From: a virus
Length of the DNA stretch: 41,520 nt
Reading direction: 5' to 3' (one strand)
IMG/VR virus record: IMGVR_UViG_3300044655_001122
Coordinates: 1-41,520 of that record
Made by a program: the position numbers and the translations under genes. Under the pieces are notes generated by a model. The model saw nothing but the letters and a program-made list of their open reading frames with translations. It was not told the origin of the DNA and searched no databases. Below are positions 7,795 to 16,502 of this stretch, piece after piece; the first letter of the stretch is position 1; every line of letters starts with the position of its first letter.

Positions 7795-9246
7795 TCAGGC
7801 ACCGTTACCGTGTAGATTGGCGATTGCGCTCAATCTGTAGTATTGGTTCAACCCAGCAGAGAGAGTTTCTGCATCCGGAACTTTATTGGCATTAAGTACA
7901 AACGGATTGGCAACAATACCATAACGAGTCTTAAACCCGATACGTGGTTGGAAGCTAGCAGGATCAACAGCACGAACCATTTGGAGCGGAACGTATGGGC
8001 AGTAGAACAGACCTGCGTCATATGCACTTTCACCCTTGTAGCCAGCTACAAAGAAGTTAGCACCAAGTGGGGCGTACGGGTCAATGTAAACCTTGACCTT
8101 ACCGTTAAGTACACCAGCAAATGTTGATTGTGTGTCATCAGCATTTAGTTGTGGTGCAATACCGGGGGAGAGACTCATAAAGCCTGACATTGCAAGAGCT
8201 GCAGCAGTATCACTGTCGCAGATGATAAAGTTACCCTTACCACGACGTGTTTCCTTGGCGATTGCATTGCATTCACGCTCGATTTGGAAACTAAGACCAC
8301 GGAAACGTTCTGCAGACCAACGACCATCAGAGTCGCCAGAAAGGTTATACATACCCTTTAGACCCAAATCACCTTGTTGTGATCCTGGTTTTGCAACATA
8401 ATAGATGGTACGGACTAGTTCGCGGTTAATTTCAGCAAGAATTTCAGTGCTGAGAAGATTTGCGAGTTCGGCTTCTGCATCTAGACCATGGACTGCCTTT
8501 AGATCCTGTGCCAATTCAACAGTGTAATTACTGCTCAGAGCACGTGTACGTGCTTGAACTGCAACTCTATCAATCGAGAATGACATTTGATTAAATGCTT
8601 GGTATGGTGATGTTGCATTGGCTGAACCAATACCTTCACCAAAATTGGTCAACATACCACGAAGGGCATTGAATGAGTTGATACCAGCAGCAGCATAACC
8701 TTGAGCCCATGCAGTACCACCACCACATGAACCAGCAATAATGTTACGGTCAGCATTGAGACCAGAACCAGCAGTAACACCAGCACCAGAAAGACCAGTT
8801 AAGGTATAACCAGAACCACCGTACTGTGGGAATGGCTCCTGGAAAAGAGCTTCTGTGTAGTCATTACTAGTATAATTGGTACCTTTACCATATTGTGTAC
8901 GCATTGCAAAGATCAACCCAGTTGGGGCTGTCATAGGCTGAACGCCACAGATATCGTATGCCATTAGATTTGGCATAGAACGACGAACAAGACTGATAAG
9001 CACTGGATCATATCCAGAAACTGCACCAGTATTGTAACCAGTAGAGGTCGATGGACCACCAAAGTTACCAGAAGACATATCTTCTGTTAGGTGCTGGGTG
9101 CGAATGGCTTGTTCTTGGTTCTCTAAAAGAACGGCAGTAACTTTCTTACGGTAATCATCACCGATTGGAGCCAGAGCTGCGTGATTGAGCACTGGATTCC
9201 ATTTCTCGGTTAAAACATCATACGGGGTATTTTCTTGAAATTGCAT
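7795..9246 (-). CDS. gp23: Major capsid protein gp23
   Basis: The 483-aa protein is the T4-type major capsid protein (T4: 521 aa, HK97 fold). The N-terminus (NTPYDVLTEKWNPVLNHAAL) is the pro-region. Family regions such as YDICGVQPMTAPTGLIFAMR, ELAQDLKAVHGLDAEAEL, the RGKGNFIICD strand and the C-terminal RIGFKTRYGIVANPF are all present. A prohead-protease site fitting (L/I)-x-E is present as L53-T54-E55, so the mature protein would start at about residue 56. It forms the hexamers of the head. A GGAG site stands 9-11 nt before the ATG. It follows gp22 in T4 order and is closed by a strong terminator. Confidence 0.97.
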   Translation of the reverse strand: MQFQENTPYDVLTEKWNPVLNHAALAPIGDDYRKKVTAVLLENQEQAIRTQHLTEDMSSGNFGGPSTSTGYNTGAVSGYDPVLISLVRRSMPNLMAYDICGVQPMTAPTGLIFAMRTQYGKGTNYTSNDYTEALFQEPFPQYGGSGYTLTGLSGAGVTAGSGLNADRNIIAGSCGGGTAWAQGYAAAGINSFNALRGMLTNFGEGIGSANATSPYQAFNQMSFSIDRVAVQARTRALSSNYTVELAQDLKAVHGLDAEAELANLLSTEILAEINRELVRTIYYVAKPGSQQGDLGLKGMYNLSGDSDGRWSAERFRGLSFQIERECNAIAKETRRGKGNFIICDSDTAAALAMSGFMSLSPGIAPQLNADDTQSTFAGVLNGKVKVYIDPYAPLGANFFVAGYKGESAYDAGLFYCPYVPLQMVRAVDPASFQPRIGFKTRYGIVANPFVLNANKVPDAETLSAGLNQYYRLSAIANLHGNGA

Positions 9247-9275
9247 TTTATTAGTATCTCCTTGTTGGATAAAAT

Positions 9276-9283
9276 TATTTAGT
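9276..9283 (-). promoter_or_regulatory. Variant late promoter ACTAAATA before gp23
   Basis: ACTAAATA on the minus strand lies 29 nt before the gp23 ATG, leaving room for a leader of about 24 nt that contains the GGAG ribosome site. The same octamer precedes gp18, which makes a functional element more likely. Confidence 0.45.
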
Positions 9284-9294
9284 AATTAGTAAAT

Positions 9295-10344
9295 TTAAAG
9301 TTTCTTATTCAATCTTCCCAATACATTTGCATAACCTTCTACAAGTGTGGTTGGAGCAGATACAGCCTGTGAGAACGACATATCCTCATCGACTGGTTTA
9401 GAGGGTGCAGAAACGCGACCACCCTGTAAATAGTTTTCTCGGATTGCAACCAACTTGTTACGATACTCGTCAGGAGTATTGAAGTTGATGTTTTCCATTA
9501 GATTTTGTAATTTGGAAACTTGTGTATCAGCCATGTTTCTGGTTTCAGAAACAAAGATTCCGGCACACTCAGTTAGAGCAACTTCCTTCTTAAGATCAAT
9601 TGAGAACTTAATAGATTCGTTGAGACGGTTTTCAAGTTCTCTATTTTGTGCATATAGATCATCAAGAACATTATATTTTTCATTTGGAACATCGATGTAA
9701 TGATTCTCAAAGAGATTTTTAAGACCAGAGATGAAGTTCTCAGCAATAGTGGTTTTTACACCTTGCTCAACTGCAACTGCATTCTCAGTCATCCACTCTT
9801 CGACAACGTACTCAAGATAGTCATCTACCTTTTCTACGAGCGAATTTGTTACATTCTCAAGATAACCCTTTGCACCTTCATCAAGGTCAACAAGAATCTT
9901 GGCAACTTGTGTTTCAACACGGTCAGCAACAGCAACTTCAAAGATTGCTTCGAGTTGACCTAGTGCATCCTCATTGATATTTTCTTCACCTAGGAGAGAG
10001 ATAAGAGCATTGCGGAAATTCTCTTGAACTTCTTTCTTCTTCTCATCTTCATCTTCTTCTGATTCCATCTCTTCTTCCGAACCTTCAGCTTCATCAGATT
10101 CTTGAGCTACTGGAGCAGCTCCACCTTGACCAATTGAAGCAAGGTATTTTTGTGAAATCATTGCTGCTGCTGGAACTGATGGCATACCGTTGGTTGGGGT
10201 AGTGGCTGGGGGCATACCGGTAATTGGTCCGGGTAACATGGAACCTCGACCAGATGCGTCAGCATCCGACTTTCCGGTGGCATCCAATACACCCATAACT
10301 TGGTTAGCGGCTTCTGATAGATTTAGTTTTTTATTTTGTTTCAT
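9295..10344 (-). CDS. gp22: Prohead scaffold core protein gp22
   Basis: The 349-aa protein is the major scaffold of the prohead, later degraded by gp21. A Pro/Met/Gly-rich N-terminus is followed by an acidic run (about 82-101, with EEEMESEEDEDEKKK) and a long helical region. This contains VDDYLEYVVEEWMTENAVAV and FISGLKNLFENHYIDVPNEK, the signature block of T4-like gp22. The C-terminus has a coiled-coil-like stretch (YAQNRELENRLNESIKFSI). It is longer than T4 gp22 (269 aa), mostly through the N-terminal extension. Its position between gp21 and gp23 supports the call. Confidence 0.92.
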   Translation of the reverse strand: MKQNKKLNLSEAANQVMGVLDATGKSDADASGRGSMLPGPITGMPPATTPTNGMPSVPAAAMISQKYLASIGQGGAAPVAQESDEAEGSEEEMESEEDEDEKKKEVQENFRNALISLLGEENINEDALGQLEAIFEVAVADRVETQVAKILVDLDEGAKGYLENVTNSLVEKVDDYLEYVVEEWMTENAVAVEQGVKTTIAENFISGLKNLFENHYIDVPNEKYNVLDDLYAQNRELENRLNESIKFSIDLKKEVALTECAGIFVSETRNMADTQVSKLQNLMENINFNTPDEYRNKLVAIRENYLQGGRVSAPSKPVDEDMSFSQAVSAPTTLVEGYANVLGRLNKKL

Positions 10345-10369
10345 AGTGTGTTAATCCCTAAGCTTAAAT

Positions 10370-10377
10370 TATTTATA
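10370..10377 (-). promoter_or_regulatory. T4-type late promoter TATAAATA before gp22
   Basis: A perfect TATAAATA on the minus strand lies 25 nt before the gp22 ATG and just after the stop of the 279-aa gene. The predicted leader is about 20 nt and contains an AGGGAT ribosome-site candidate. It would drive gp22 and gp23 independently of the upstream genes. Confidence 0.65.
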
Positions 10378-10383
10378 ATATTC

Positions 10384-11223
10384 TTATCTTCCATAATATC
10401 CAAAACCAGATGGGTGACCCATACTTGATTGCGCCCCAGAACTTTGGGCTGCTCCAATTTCTCGTGTACGTTTGAGAATTTCATTTCCACCAAGCATTTC
10501 ATAACCCAATTTTAATCCCAATAAAGGATTAAGTGGATCTAATGCCCCTAAATTTTGTGAGTATTTGAACACCTTATCCCCAAGAGGACCAAGATTTTTT
10601 CCACCAGCATATTCTTTAACTTTATTCATAACATCAATATTAAAGCTATCAAGAGCTGGATTACCACTAGAAGGAATACCGGTATTAGGATTTTTACCAT
10701 CATCACCATCAGGAGTTTTTTTAACTTTTTTACCAAATAATGAAGCAGCTAAAGCTAATTTAGCTGCTGCTGGTAACATTTGATCTGCATAATCAACAAT
10801 ACTTGCACCCTGTGCTACATTGGTAAGATAATCTAATCCACCACTTTCATCGGTCTCTTCGGGACCATCCTCACCATTAGCACCTTTCTTTAGCATCTTG
10901 CCTTTATTATTTGGTAGGTTGCTACCACCAAATAAAATAGGAGTAACTAAACTGTCATTCTTTTTTGTTCTGTCGTATGGTTTTGTCTCAAGAAATTCAT
11001 CGTCCCATTTTGGTTTACTATTTCTAAAAAACTCCTCACTACCACCAGATCCAGCAGCCTTAATTGGACGTTTTTGATCCTCAGTAGGAACATTAATAAC
11101 AGGTTTTGACTCTGTTGGTAAAGTTTTTTTGGGTTTAGTAGTTGATGACTTTTTTGCCTCAGATAACTGAAGTACATATTTCATGTAATCTTTGGATCCT
11201 TCAGTTATTAGATTAAAACTCAT
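10384..11223 (-). CDS. Hypothetical protein inserted between gp21 and gp22
   Basis: I do not recognise this 279-aa protein. The first 130 residues are Lys/Ser/Pro/Gly-rich and look disordered. A short hydrophobic helix, MLPAAAKLALAASLFGKKV (about 149-167), follows, then a Gly/Asn/Pro-rich stretch and a hydrophobic C-terminal part (ALDPLNPLLGLKLGYEMLG). It overlaps the gp21 stop by one base (TAATG), so it is translated with gp21. T4 has no gene here. The context suggests a prohead core or internal head protein; this is inference only. Confidence 0.8.
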   Translation of the reverse strand: MSFNLITEGSKDYMKYVLQLSEAKKSSTTKPKKTLPTESKPVINVPTEDQKRPIKAAGSGGSEEFFRNSKPKWDDEFLETKPYDRTKKNDSLVTPILFGGSNLPNNKGKMLKKGANGEDGPEETDESGGLDYLTNVAQGASIVDYADQMLPAAAKLALAASLFGKKVKKTPDGDDGKNPNTGIPSSGNPALDSFNIDVMNKVKEYAGGKNLGPLGDKVFKYSQNLGALDPLNPLLGLKLGYEMLGGNEILKRTREIGAAQSSGAQSSMGHPSGFGYYGR

Positions 11224-11867
11224 TACATACTCCTAAAGTAATTGTTAAAGAGTTTTAACATATTTTCATTTAATGCACTCTTTGAAGAATTCTTTATAAT
11301 TTTACGAGCATTCTCATAATCTTTTACTGACCAGGATCCGTTTTCAAGAATCCATTCTCTACCTTCCATAATACCGTTTACAAAGGCATTAGGAGCTGAT
11401 GGGTCTGCAACAATATCAACAGCAGCAAGCATAAAATCTTCTTGAACTTCTTGGTACCCATTTTTTGACTTAAGAGAACCCATACCACGAGTCGATACTC
11501 CAAGTTGAGCACCTTCTTCAATGAGATTCTTTACAATACGACCCATTGGAGTATCCATTACTTTGGCTTTTCCGTAAATGGTATTACCATCTTCGTGAAG
11601 CTCTTTTACAATATGGGAGACTCTATCAAGATTGACTGTAGGACCAGTTGGATGGTTTAATTCACCCAATGCACGACCCTTATCAACATATTCAGTAATA
11701 TATCGTTTGCACTCTTTGAGTAAAGTGCTTTGAGGATATACACGACCATTGCGGTTCTTTACACCAGATTGCATAAAAATACCTTCGATGAAATAATTCT
11801 TTTCACCGTTTCCAGTATTTTCTTTAACGTACTTTATATCTTCGTTAATTTCAGTTATTAGTTTCAT
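11223..11867 (-). CDS. gp21: Prohead core protease gp21
   Basis: The 214-aa protein is the T4-type prohead serine protease (U9/S80-like, herpes-assemblin fold). It shows the catalytic His in GELNHPTGP (H72), the Ser in GVSTRGMG (S125) and the acidic region VDIVADPSAPNAFVNG (from about 150). Length matches T4 gp21 (212 aa). It cleaves scaffold and gp23 at (L/I)-x-E sites during head maturation, and gp23 in this window has such a site. Its ATG overlaps the stop of the upstream 54-aa gene (ATGA) and its stop overlaps the next start. Confidence 0.95.
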   Translation of the reverse strand: MKLITEINEDIKYVKENTGNGEKNYFIEGIFMQSGVKNRNGRVYPQSTLLKECKRYITEYVDKGRALGELNHPTGPTVNLDRVSHIVKELHEDGNTIYGKAKVMDTPMGRIVKNLIEEGAQLGVSTRGMGSLKSKNGYQEVQEDFMLAAVDIVADPSAPNAFVNGIMEGREWILENGSWSVKDYENARKIIKNSSKSALNENMLKLFNNYFRSM

Positions 11868-12028
11868 TTGGATTTATTTTGATTTAAAAGATTTTGAGCA
11901 ACTGTTTGATAGACGCTTTCAATTTTTTTACCAGTTTTTTCATAAAGAACCTTGGCAGTGTTCTCTTTGAAAGCCACAACATTCTCATCAATCATATTCT
12001 TAATCATTTCATTTACTTGTTGATTCAT
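11864..12028 (-). CDS. Small prohead-core-like protein (54 aa)
   Basis: This short gene sits between the 142-aa gene and gp21, with ATGA overlaps on both sides (12025-12028 and 11864-11867). The product is 54 aa and begins MNQQVNEMIKNMIDENV, continuing with a predicted helix FKENTAKVLYEKTGKKIESV. It is almost entirely helical and charged, and ends in Lys/Asn/Gln-rich residues. T4 has two small prohead-core genes (67 and 68) between 20 and 21, so this is a positional counterpart of one of them. The tight double overlap is the best evidence that it is real. Confidence 0.7.
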   Translation of the reverse strand: MNQQVNEMIKNMIDENVVAFKENTAKVLYEKTGKKIESVYQTVAQNLLNQNKSK

Positions 12029-12453
12029 TTTATTAGTACCTTTGTTTTTCCGTAAAACTCCAAATGTTGATCCAAACTATTTTTATTTTCAAAAATTGTT
12101 TCAGCCATCTTTTGTCTATTATTTGGGCTCAGTTGATTAAATAGACTTTTAATCTCTGCAATTTCTTGCTCAGTAATATTTATAACACTATCATTTTTCA
12201 ATTTTAATTTTGTATTAGTTTTAGGATCATATGATTCTAAAAATTCAATAAAAAGTTTTATATTTTCAGTAAGTTCAGTTGATTTATACTTACTGTATAA
12301 TAAACTTTTATTTGTTTGAAGTGTTAAAAAATTGATATTTTCATTCAATTTAAACGACAAAACATCAATCAATGACTTTTTAAACATGGGCTCATTTTTT
12401 TGAATGAGGTGTTGCATACCACTTTTTAATATCAATGATTGAAAATCTTTCAC
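12025..12453 (-). CDS. Prohead-core-like protein (gp67/gp68 position)
   Basis: The 142-aa protein starts at a GTG that overlaps the portal stop (GTGA). It is helical and charged. The N-terminal part has FKKSLIDVLSFKLNENINF (about 24-42), followed by a region ending in ITEQEIAEIKSLFNQL. Its length is like T4 gp68 (141 aa), which together with gp67 belongs to the prohead core between portal and protease genes. Sequence similarity to T4 is not obvious by eye, so the call rests on position, size and composition. It probably helps build the scaffold core. Confidence 0.7.
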   Translation of the reverse strand: MKDFQSLILKSGMQHLIQKNEPMFKKSLIDVLSFKLNENINFLTLQTNKSLLYSKYKSTELTENIKLFIEFLESYDPKTNTKLKLKNDSVINITEQEIAEIKSLFNQLSPNNRQKMAETIFENKNSLDQHLEFYGKTKVLIK

Positions 12454-14015
12454 TGTTGAGTTCCCTGTTGCTGGTCTGCTGCTGCTTGTTGCTGTGCTTG
12501 AAGTGCAAGTTGTTCTTGTTGAATTCGTTGACGATCAACTTCCATTTCTCCATCCATCTTGCGCATTTCTTCTTCGGTTTGTTTCAAAATATTTCTACGA
12601 ACATACTCTGAAGAAAAATATTTTCCAACATATGCATCAACAAACTGAACCATCTTTAATCGTTCTGCAAGAATTTCTGATTCTTTTAGGTCCCAGAAAT
12701 AATTATCTGTATTGAAGACAATATTAATATCTGGACGTAATTCTTTCCAATCATCTTCCGTCATGATTCCTTTAAGAATCATTTGAACACGTAATAAATC
12801 TAAAAATAGTTTGCTAAACTGATGACGAATACGTTCAATGAACTTATAGAACTTTACTTCTTCTCTTGTAATTTCTACAGATCGTCCCATATTAAATCCA
12901 GTTTGATCAGATGCCAAACGACTTAATGGAACATTTAAAGATGCATAAAGTTTCTTCTTAAAGTAATCTACGTCTTCAATTTGTGACATAGCATTACCAC
13001 CCGGAAGTGTGGTAATTTGAGTTCCGTTTGAACCTTCACGACGTGGAATCCAATAGTCTTCAAGAACAGATAGATGATTACGCTCATCTCGTACTTCACC
13101 TGTTGCTTGGTTATATGTGAGTCGTGTTCTAAAGCGACTCATCATATCACGAACATATTGTTCTGCTTTTTGTTTTGGTAATTGACCAACGTCTACATAA
13201 AACACTCGACGTTCTGGTGCACGAGCCACTCTATAAACTAAAAGAGCATCTTCTAGTTGACGTAACATATTTAATGGACGAATTGTTTTATGGAGATATC
13301 CAAGAACTCGTTTGGTATTTAAATCAATTACACCAGATGGAACATATACAACACTGTCGGTAGATAGATGTAATCCACCAGGACCAGTTAACATATATGA
13401 TTCTCTATCTGTGTTTGTATACAGATAATATTCTTCAATTTTCTTGATTACAGAAACTTGAACATTTCCAAGTTTATCTTGTTGTTTTTCAACTTTTCTG
13501 ATCTTTTTAATTTTTAAAGGATCGAGTGGAACAATTTCTTGAATACCTAGAATAGGTTGATCCTTGTCGATAACAATGTTATAAAATATTCTTGAATCAA
13601 TATACCAGCGTCGAAACACTTCATATGATTTAGAATTAAAATCTAATAAATGAATTATAGTATCAAATTCTTTATAAATTTTAGTTTTAATAGATTCACT
13701 AATTGGAAGATCTTTAAGGTCTAATTTAACTGCTTTTCTATCTGTCCCCAATACAATTGCGGCTGTTACAATTTCATCAATTGCATTATCAATTTCTGGA
13801 AAAATTGACATATTACGGTATTGTATAATAGAACCGCTATCATCTCGAATATTAGCAGCATAGTCAAGGGCAGTTCCAAAAAATCCACCAGCATCTACAG
13901 TTACTGTACCATCAAAAATTTCAGGTGCAGCAATATTCTTAGAGACAATATCCTTTGTCTCTTCCTGATCAGGTTTCTTTTTACCAAACTGAAATCCAAA
14001 AAGATCAATTTCCAT
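12450..14015 (-). CDS. gp20: Portal vertex protein gp20
   Basis: The product, about 521 aa, is the T4-type portal (T4: 524 aa). It forms the dodecameric ring through which DNA is packaged and on which the prohead starts. Recognisable blocks are RNMSIFPEIDNAIDEIVTAA (about 68-87), RRWYIDSRIFYNIVID, YRVARAPERRVFYVDVGQLP, MSRFRTRLTYNQATGEVRDE then LEDYWIPRREGSNGTQI, and VPLSRL. The C-terminus is Gln-rich. An in-frame TTG lies 6 nt upstream (14021), but the AAGGA site stands 7 nt before the ATG at 14015, so I chose that start. Its stop overlaps the next gene (GTGA). Confidence 0.97.
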   Translation of the reverse strand: MEIDLFGFQFGKKKPDQEETKDIVSKNIAAPEIFDGTVTVDAGGFFGTALDYAANIRDDSGSIIQYRNMSIFPEIDNAIDEIVTAAIVLGTDRKAVKLDLKDLPISESIKTKIYKEFDTIIHLLDFNSKSYEVFRRWYIDSRIFYNIVIDKDQPILGIQEIVPLDPLKIKKIRKVEKQQDKLGNVQVSVIKKIEEYYLYTNTDRESYMLTGPGGLHLSTDSVVYVPSGVIDLNTKRVLGYLHKTIRPLNMLRQLEDALLVYRVARAPERRVFYVDVGQLPKQKAEQYVRDMMSRFRTRLTYNQATGEVRDERNHLSVLEDYWIPRREGSNGTQITTLPGGNAMSQIEDVDYFKKKLYASLNVPLSRLASDQTGFNMGRSVEITREEVKFYKFIERIRHQFSKLFLDLLRVQMILKGIMTEDDWKELRPDINIVFNTDNYFWDLKESEILAERLKMVQFVDAYVGKYFSSEYVRRNILKQTEEEMRKMDGEMEVDRQRIQQEQLALQAQQQAAADQQQGTQQ

Positions 14016-14042
14016 TAACAATTCCTTTATAATTAATTAGCA

Positions 14043-14606
14043 TCAGTTATTCACATTATCTGTGATACCAGCAATTGCTACAGTATCGTAAACAAACACA
14101 ACGTTAAAAGTATTTAACACATTTGGACGAGATGAATTGAATGAGATTTCATTAATCGTTCGGGGCCAAAGTCCATTTAAGTAAAATGTTTTCTGTACTG
14201 CCCCATTTAAATCTAGATGCTGAATAGTCCAGTTAACTTTATAGTTTGACCCATTAACATAATTTGTATTATTATTTACATGATTATTAATATAATTGTG
14301 CCACCGCTGAAATGATACCCACAGATCTCCGCTACCCGTATCATCTAGAATAGAAGCAGACCATGTTGAATATAATTTTTCACCAGGATAATATAGTTTT
14401 CGACCAAAATGGTCATATGCAATGGTACTAGTTTGCAATGTGGGAATTAAAGTAGATCTTACATGAAATTCTGATATTAAATTATTAGTATTTGAACTGT
14501 TTACAGTATCTCCACCAGATGGAAATCCACCCAGAATCTTAAAACGATTTTGTCTTGTTCCACCACCTAAAAAATTATCTTTAAATTGATTTAATGAAGT
14601 AGGCAT
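14043..14606 (-). CDS. Second tail-tube protein paralogue (gp19-like)
   Basis: The 187-aa product parallels the preceding gp19. It shares the N-terminal pattern SLNQFKDNFLGGGTRQNRFK (gp19: SLNTFKAAFKGGTRANRFK), the central YYPGEKLYSTWSASILDD (gp19: YFAGDRQYSVWPIKVYDD) and FYLNGLWPRTINEISF (gp19: IKLFRCWPSEVGGINF). It is therefore a tandem duplicate of the tail tube gene that has since diverged. It could form part of the tube, a tube terminator or a specialised ring. A ribosome site AAAGGA lies 8-9 nt upstream, and a late-like TATAAATG (complement 14623-14630) overlaps the end of gp19. Confidence 0.88.
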   Translation of the reverse strand: MPTSLNQFKDNFLGGGTRQNRFKILGGFPSGGDTVNSSNTNNLISEFHVRSTLIPTLQTSTIAYDHFGRKLYYPGEKLYSTWSASILDDTGSGDLWVSFQRWHNYINNHVNNNTNYVNGSNYKVNWTIQHLDLNGAVQKTFYLNGLWPRTINEISFNSSRPNVLNTFNVVFVYDTVAIAGITDNVNN

Positions 14607-14625
14607 AGGTAGTTTCCTTTAGCAT

Positions 14626-15168
14626 TTATATACCAGTTAAAATTTCTAAATGGTCAAACGTTAAAGTTACGTCAAAAGTTACAAACTCAGAAGATCCCAT
14701 ATCAAAATTTATACCACCAACTTCACTGGGCCAGCATCGAAATAATTTAATTTCACGATAGATTTGACCATTTGCTTGTAATTGTTGAATAAAAAAATTA
14801 GTTTGAAGATTTTTATATCCAAAATCATTATTAGTTAATTTATGTGTTTGATGTCCGTCTAAAAGTTCTTTCCATTGCTGAAAAGCTTTCCACAAAACTT
14901 TATCACCGTCATCATATACTTTAATTGGCCAGACAGAATATTGTCTATCACCAGCAAAGTATGCCATACGACCTCTATATGGAACACCTATGACACCAAC
15001 ATCTGCTTTTGGTAAAGCTGCAGACGATATAGTATATGCTGATTTTGTTTGAGCAAAATTGGCATTATTAATACCAGTTGGAAATGAAGGAATAACCTTA
15101 AATCTATTGGCACGAGTGCCACCTTTAAATGCTGCTTTAAATGTATTTAATGAATTATTGATTGCCAT
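14626..15168 (-). CDS. gp19: Tail tube protein gp19
   Basis: The 180-aa protein matches T4 gp19 (163 aa). TRANRFKVIPSFP corresponds to the N-terminal strand, and AGDRQYSVWPIKVYDDGD matches T4 AGDRTFDDWTVTVMND. The C-terminal REIKLFRCWPSEVGGINFDM then EFVTFDVTLTFDHLE matches T4 GLWPTNVGELQLDW...TFEVTLALDYWE. Stacked hexamers form the rigid inner tube within the gp18 sheath. It lies one base after the gp18 stop with no clear ribosome site, so it may be translated by re-initiation. Confidence 0.95.
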   Translation of the reverse strand: MAINNSLNTFKAAFKGGTRANRFKVIPSFPTGINNANFAQTKSAYTISSAALPKADVGVIGVPYRGRMAYFAGDRQYSVWPIKVYDDGDKVLWKAFQQWKELLDGHQTHKLTNNDFGYKNLQTNFFIQQLQANGQIYREIKLFRCWPSEVGGINFDMGSSEFVTFDVTLTFDHLEILTGI

Positions 15169-15169
15169 T

Positions 15170-16480
15170 TTACTGTGCGAGTGTTATATTGATGGTAAAT
15201 GTAGTTGTTCCAATCAATGGAGTCACAGACACAAATATAGTTAATGATGCTGCATTATCAGTGTTGTTAGTAGAATTGCATACAACTTGTGTTTGTGCTG
15301 TATCAATATTTGTTGCATATTGAAGAAGATAATTTTGTATTTCAGCTGTAACCAATAGTCTAGTAGTAGCATTATTAATTTGATACAAATATTTAATACC
15401 AATATCTGTAATATCTCGTTTCATTGCAGATTTCATTTGAGCTGGACCTACACGCTCATCTACAATTGGAGCTGAAGTAGATGCAGTTGCTCCTACTAAA
15501 TCTGATCCCAAGAAATTTCCAGAAGTAAAGTTTAGAAAATAATTTACTCTAGCACTTGTAAGTAAAGTTTTTAATGCACTATCAGACCAGTTAACAGTTC
15601 CAGTAACAGCACCATTTAATACAGTACCACGACCAGATCCTGCAATAGTTAAGTATAATTCACCACGAGAATTTGCTCGTGTAAAAAATCCAGCAATATC
15701 AGCTGATAAATTATTTGTATATGTAATTGTGCCACCATTTAATAATGAAGGTACTGGAAATGCTGTAACTGTTTTTTGTCCATATACTGAAAATACTCTA
15801 TCTGAAACAGTTGCACCTTCTGTAAAGGCTGTAGAAGCAAAAGCAAATGTTGCTAATGTCTGTCCAGCACCATTGTTTATGGTAGGAAATATACCAATGG
15901 TATAAGGAGATTCTGTTTCAAGCCATTTTTGAATACCAGTAAATCCTGCACCAGTACCTGTGCACAATGCAAGATCTATATCATCTGAGGTATCAGCTTT
16001 ATATTGATTAAAACCAATAGTTGCACCAGCAATTATAAGATTACCACCATACGAAAGATAATCAAGAGCGTATAGAAAATCCAAACCAGCATTACCGGTA
16101 CCACCAAAACCTATTGGATTTGTTCCAGTATTAGCAAAAAAGCCAAATGGATTAGTTGTACCTGCAGTTGAAACTTCATTAATTAAACATCCAGTAACTC
16201 CAGACAGTTTATTTAAATCATTAATCAAACCACTTGGAGATGTGTAAAAGATATACTTATCTCCTGTAGTTCCTGTAGCGGGTGTTGATTTAACTGCTTT
16301 AGCATATAGGAGCCATCCAAACAATCCACCTGGATCATTTGTAGGAATTCTACTATTAAAATTTATTGTTGTATTATTATAAGTAATACCAGTTAAAAAT
16401 GCTGCAGTCATTTGAGCCGCAGTAGATACAGTTTCGCTATTAAATTGATTCGTACTAGTAAAAGAACTGAGAGTTGCCAT
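15170..16480 (-). CDS. gp18: Tail sheath protein gp18
   Basis: The 436-aa protein occupies the gp18 position between gp17 and gp19. It has contractile-sheath features: an N-terminal part with GLFGWLLYAKAV and LDYLSYGGNLIIAGATIGFN, and a C-terminal domain with DERVGPAQMKSAMKRDITDI and LYQINNATTRLLVTAEIQNYL (the sheath insertion-strand region). T4 gp18 is 659 aa. This shorter form lacks the outer variable domains, as in simpler contractile sheaths. It polymerises around the tube and contracts at infection. An AAAGGA site precedes the ATG and a variant late promoter lies further upstream. Confidence 0.9.
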   Translation of the reverse strand: MATLSSFTSTNQFNSETVSTAAQMTAAFLTGITYNNTTINFNSRIPTNDPGGLFGWLLYAKAVKSTPATGTTGDKYIFYTSPSGLINDLNKLSGVTGCLINEVSTAGTTNPFGFFANTGTNPIGFGGTGNAGLDFLYALDYLSYGGNLIIAGATIGFNQYKADTSDDIDLALCTGTGAGFTGIQKWLETESPYTIGIFPTINNGAGQTLATFAFASTAFTEGATVSDRVFSVYGQKTVTAFPVPSLLNGGTITYTNNLSADIAGFFTRANSRGELYLTIAGSGRGTVLNGAVTGTVNWSDSALKTLLTSARVNYFLNFTSGNFLGSDLVGATASTSAPIVDERVGPAQMKSAMKRDITDIGIKYLYQINNATTRLLVTAEIQNYLLQYATNIDTAQTQVVCNSTNNTDNAASLTIFVSVTPLIGTTTFTINITLAQ

Positions 16481-16502
16481 AATTGTCCTTTTTAATCAAT
16501 AA

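Noticed and set aside
14016-14021. TTG at 14021 as portal start
   Set aside because: The AAGGA ribosome site would touch this codon; spacing is right for the ATG at 14015.
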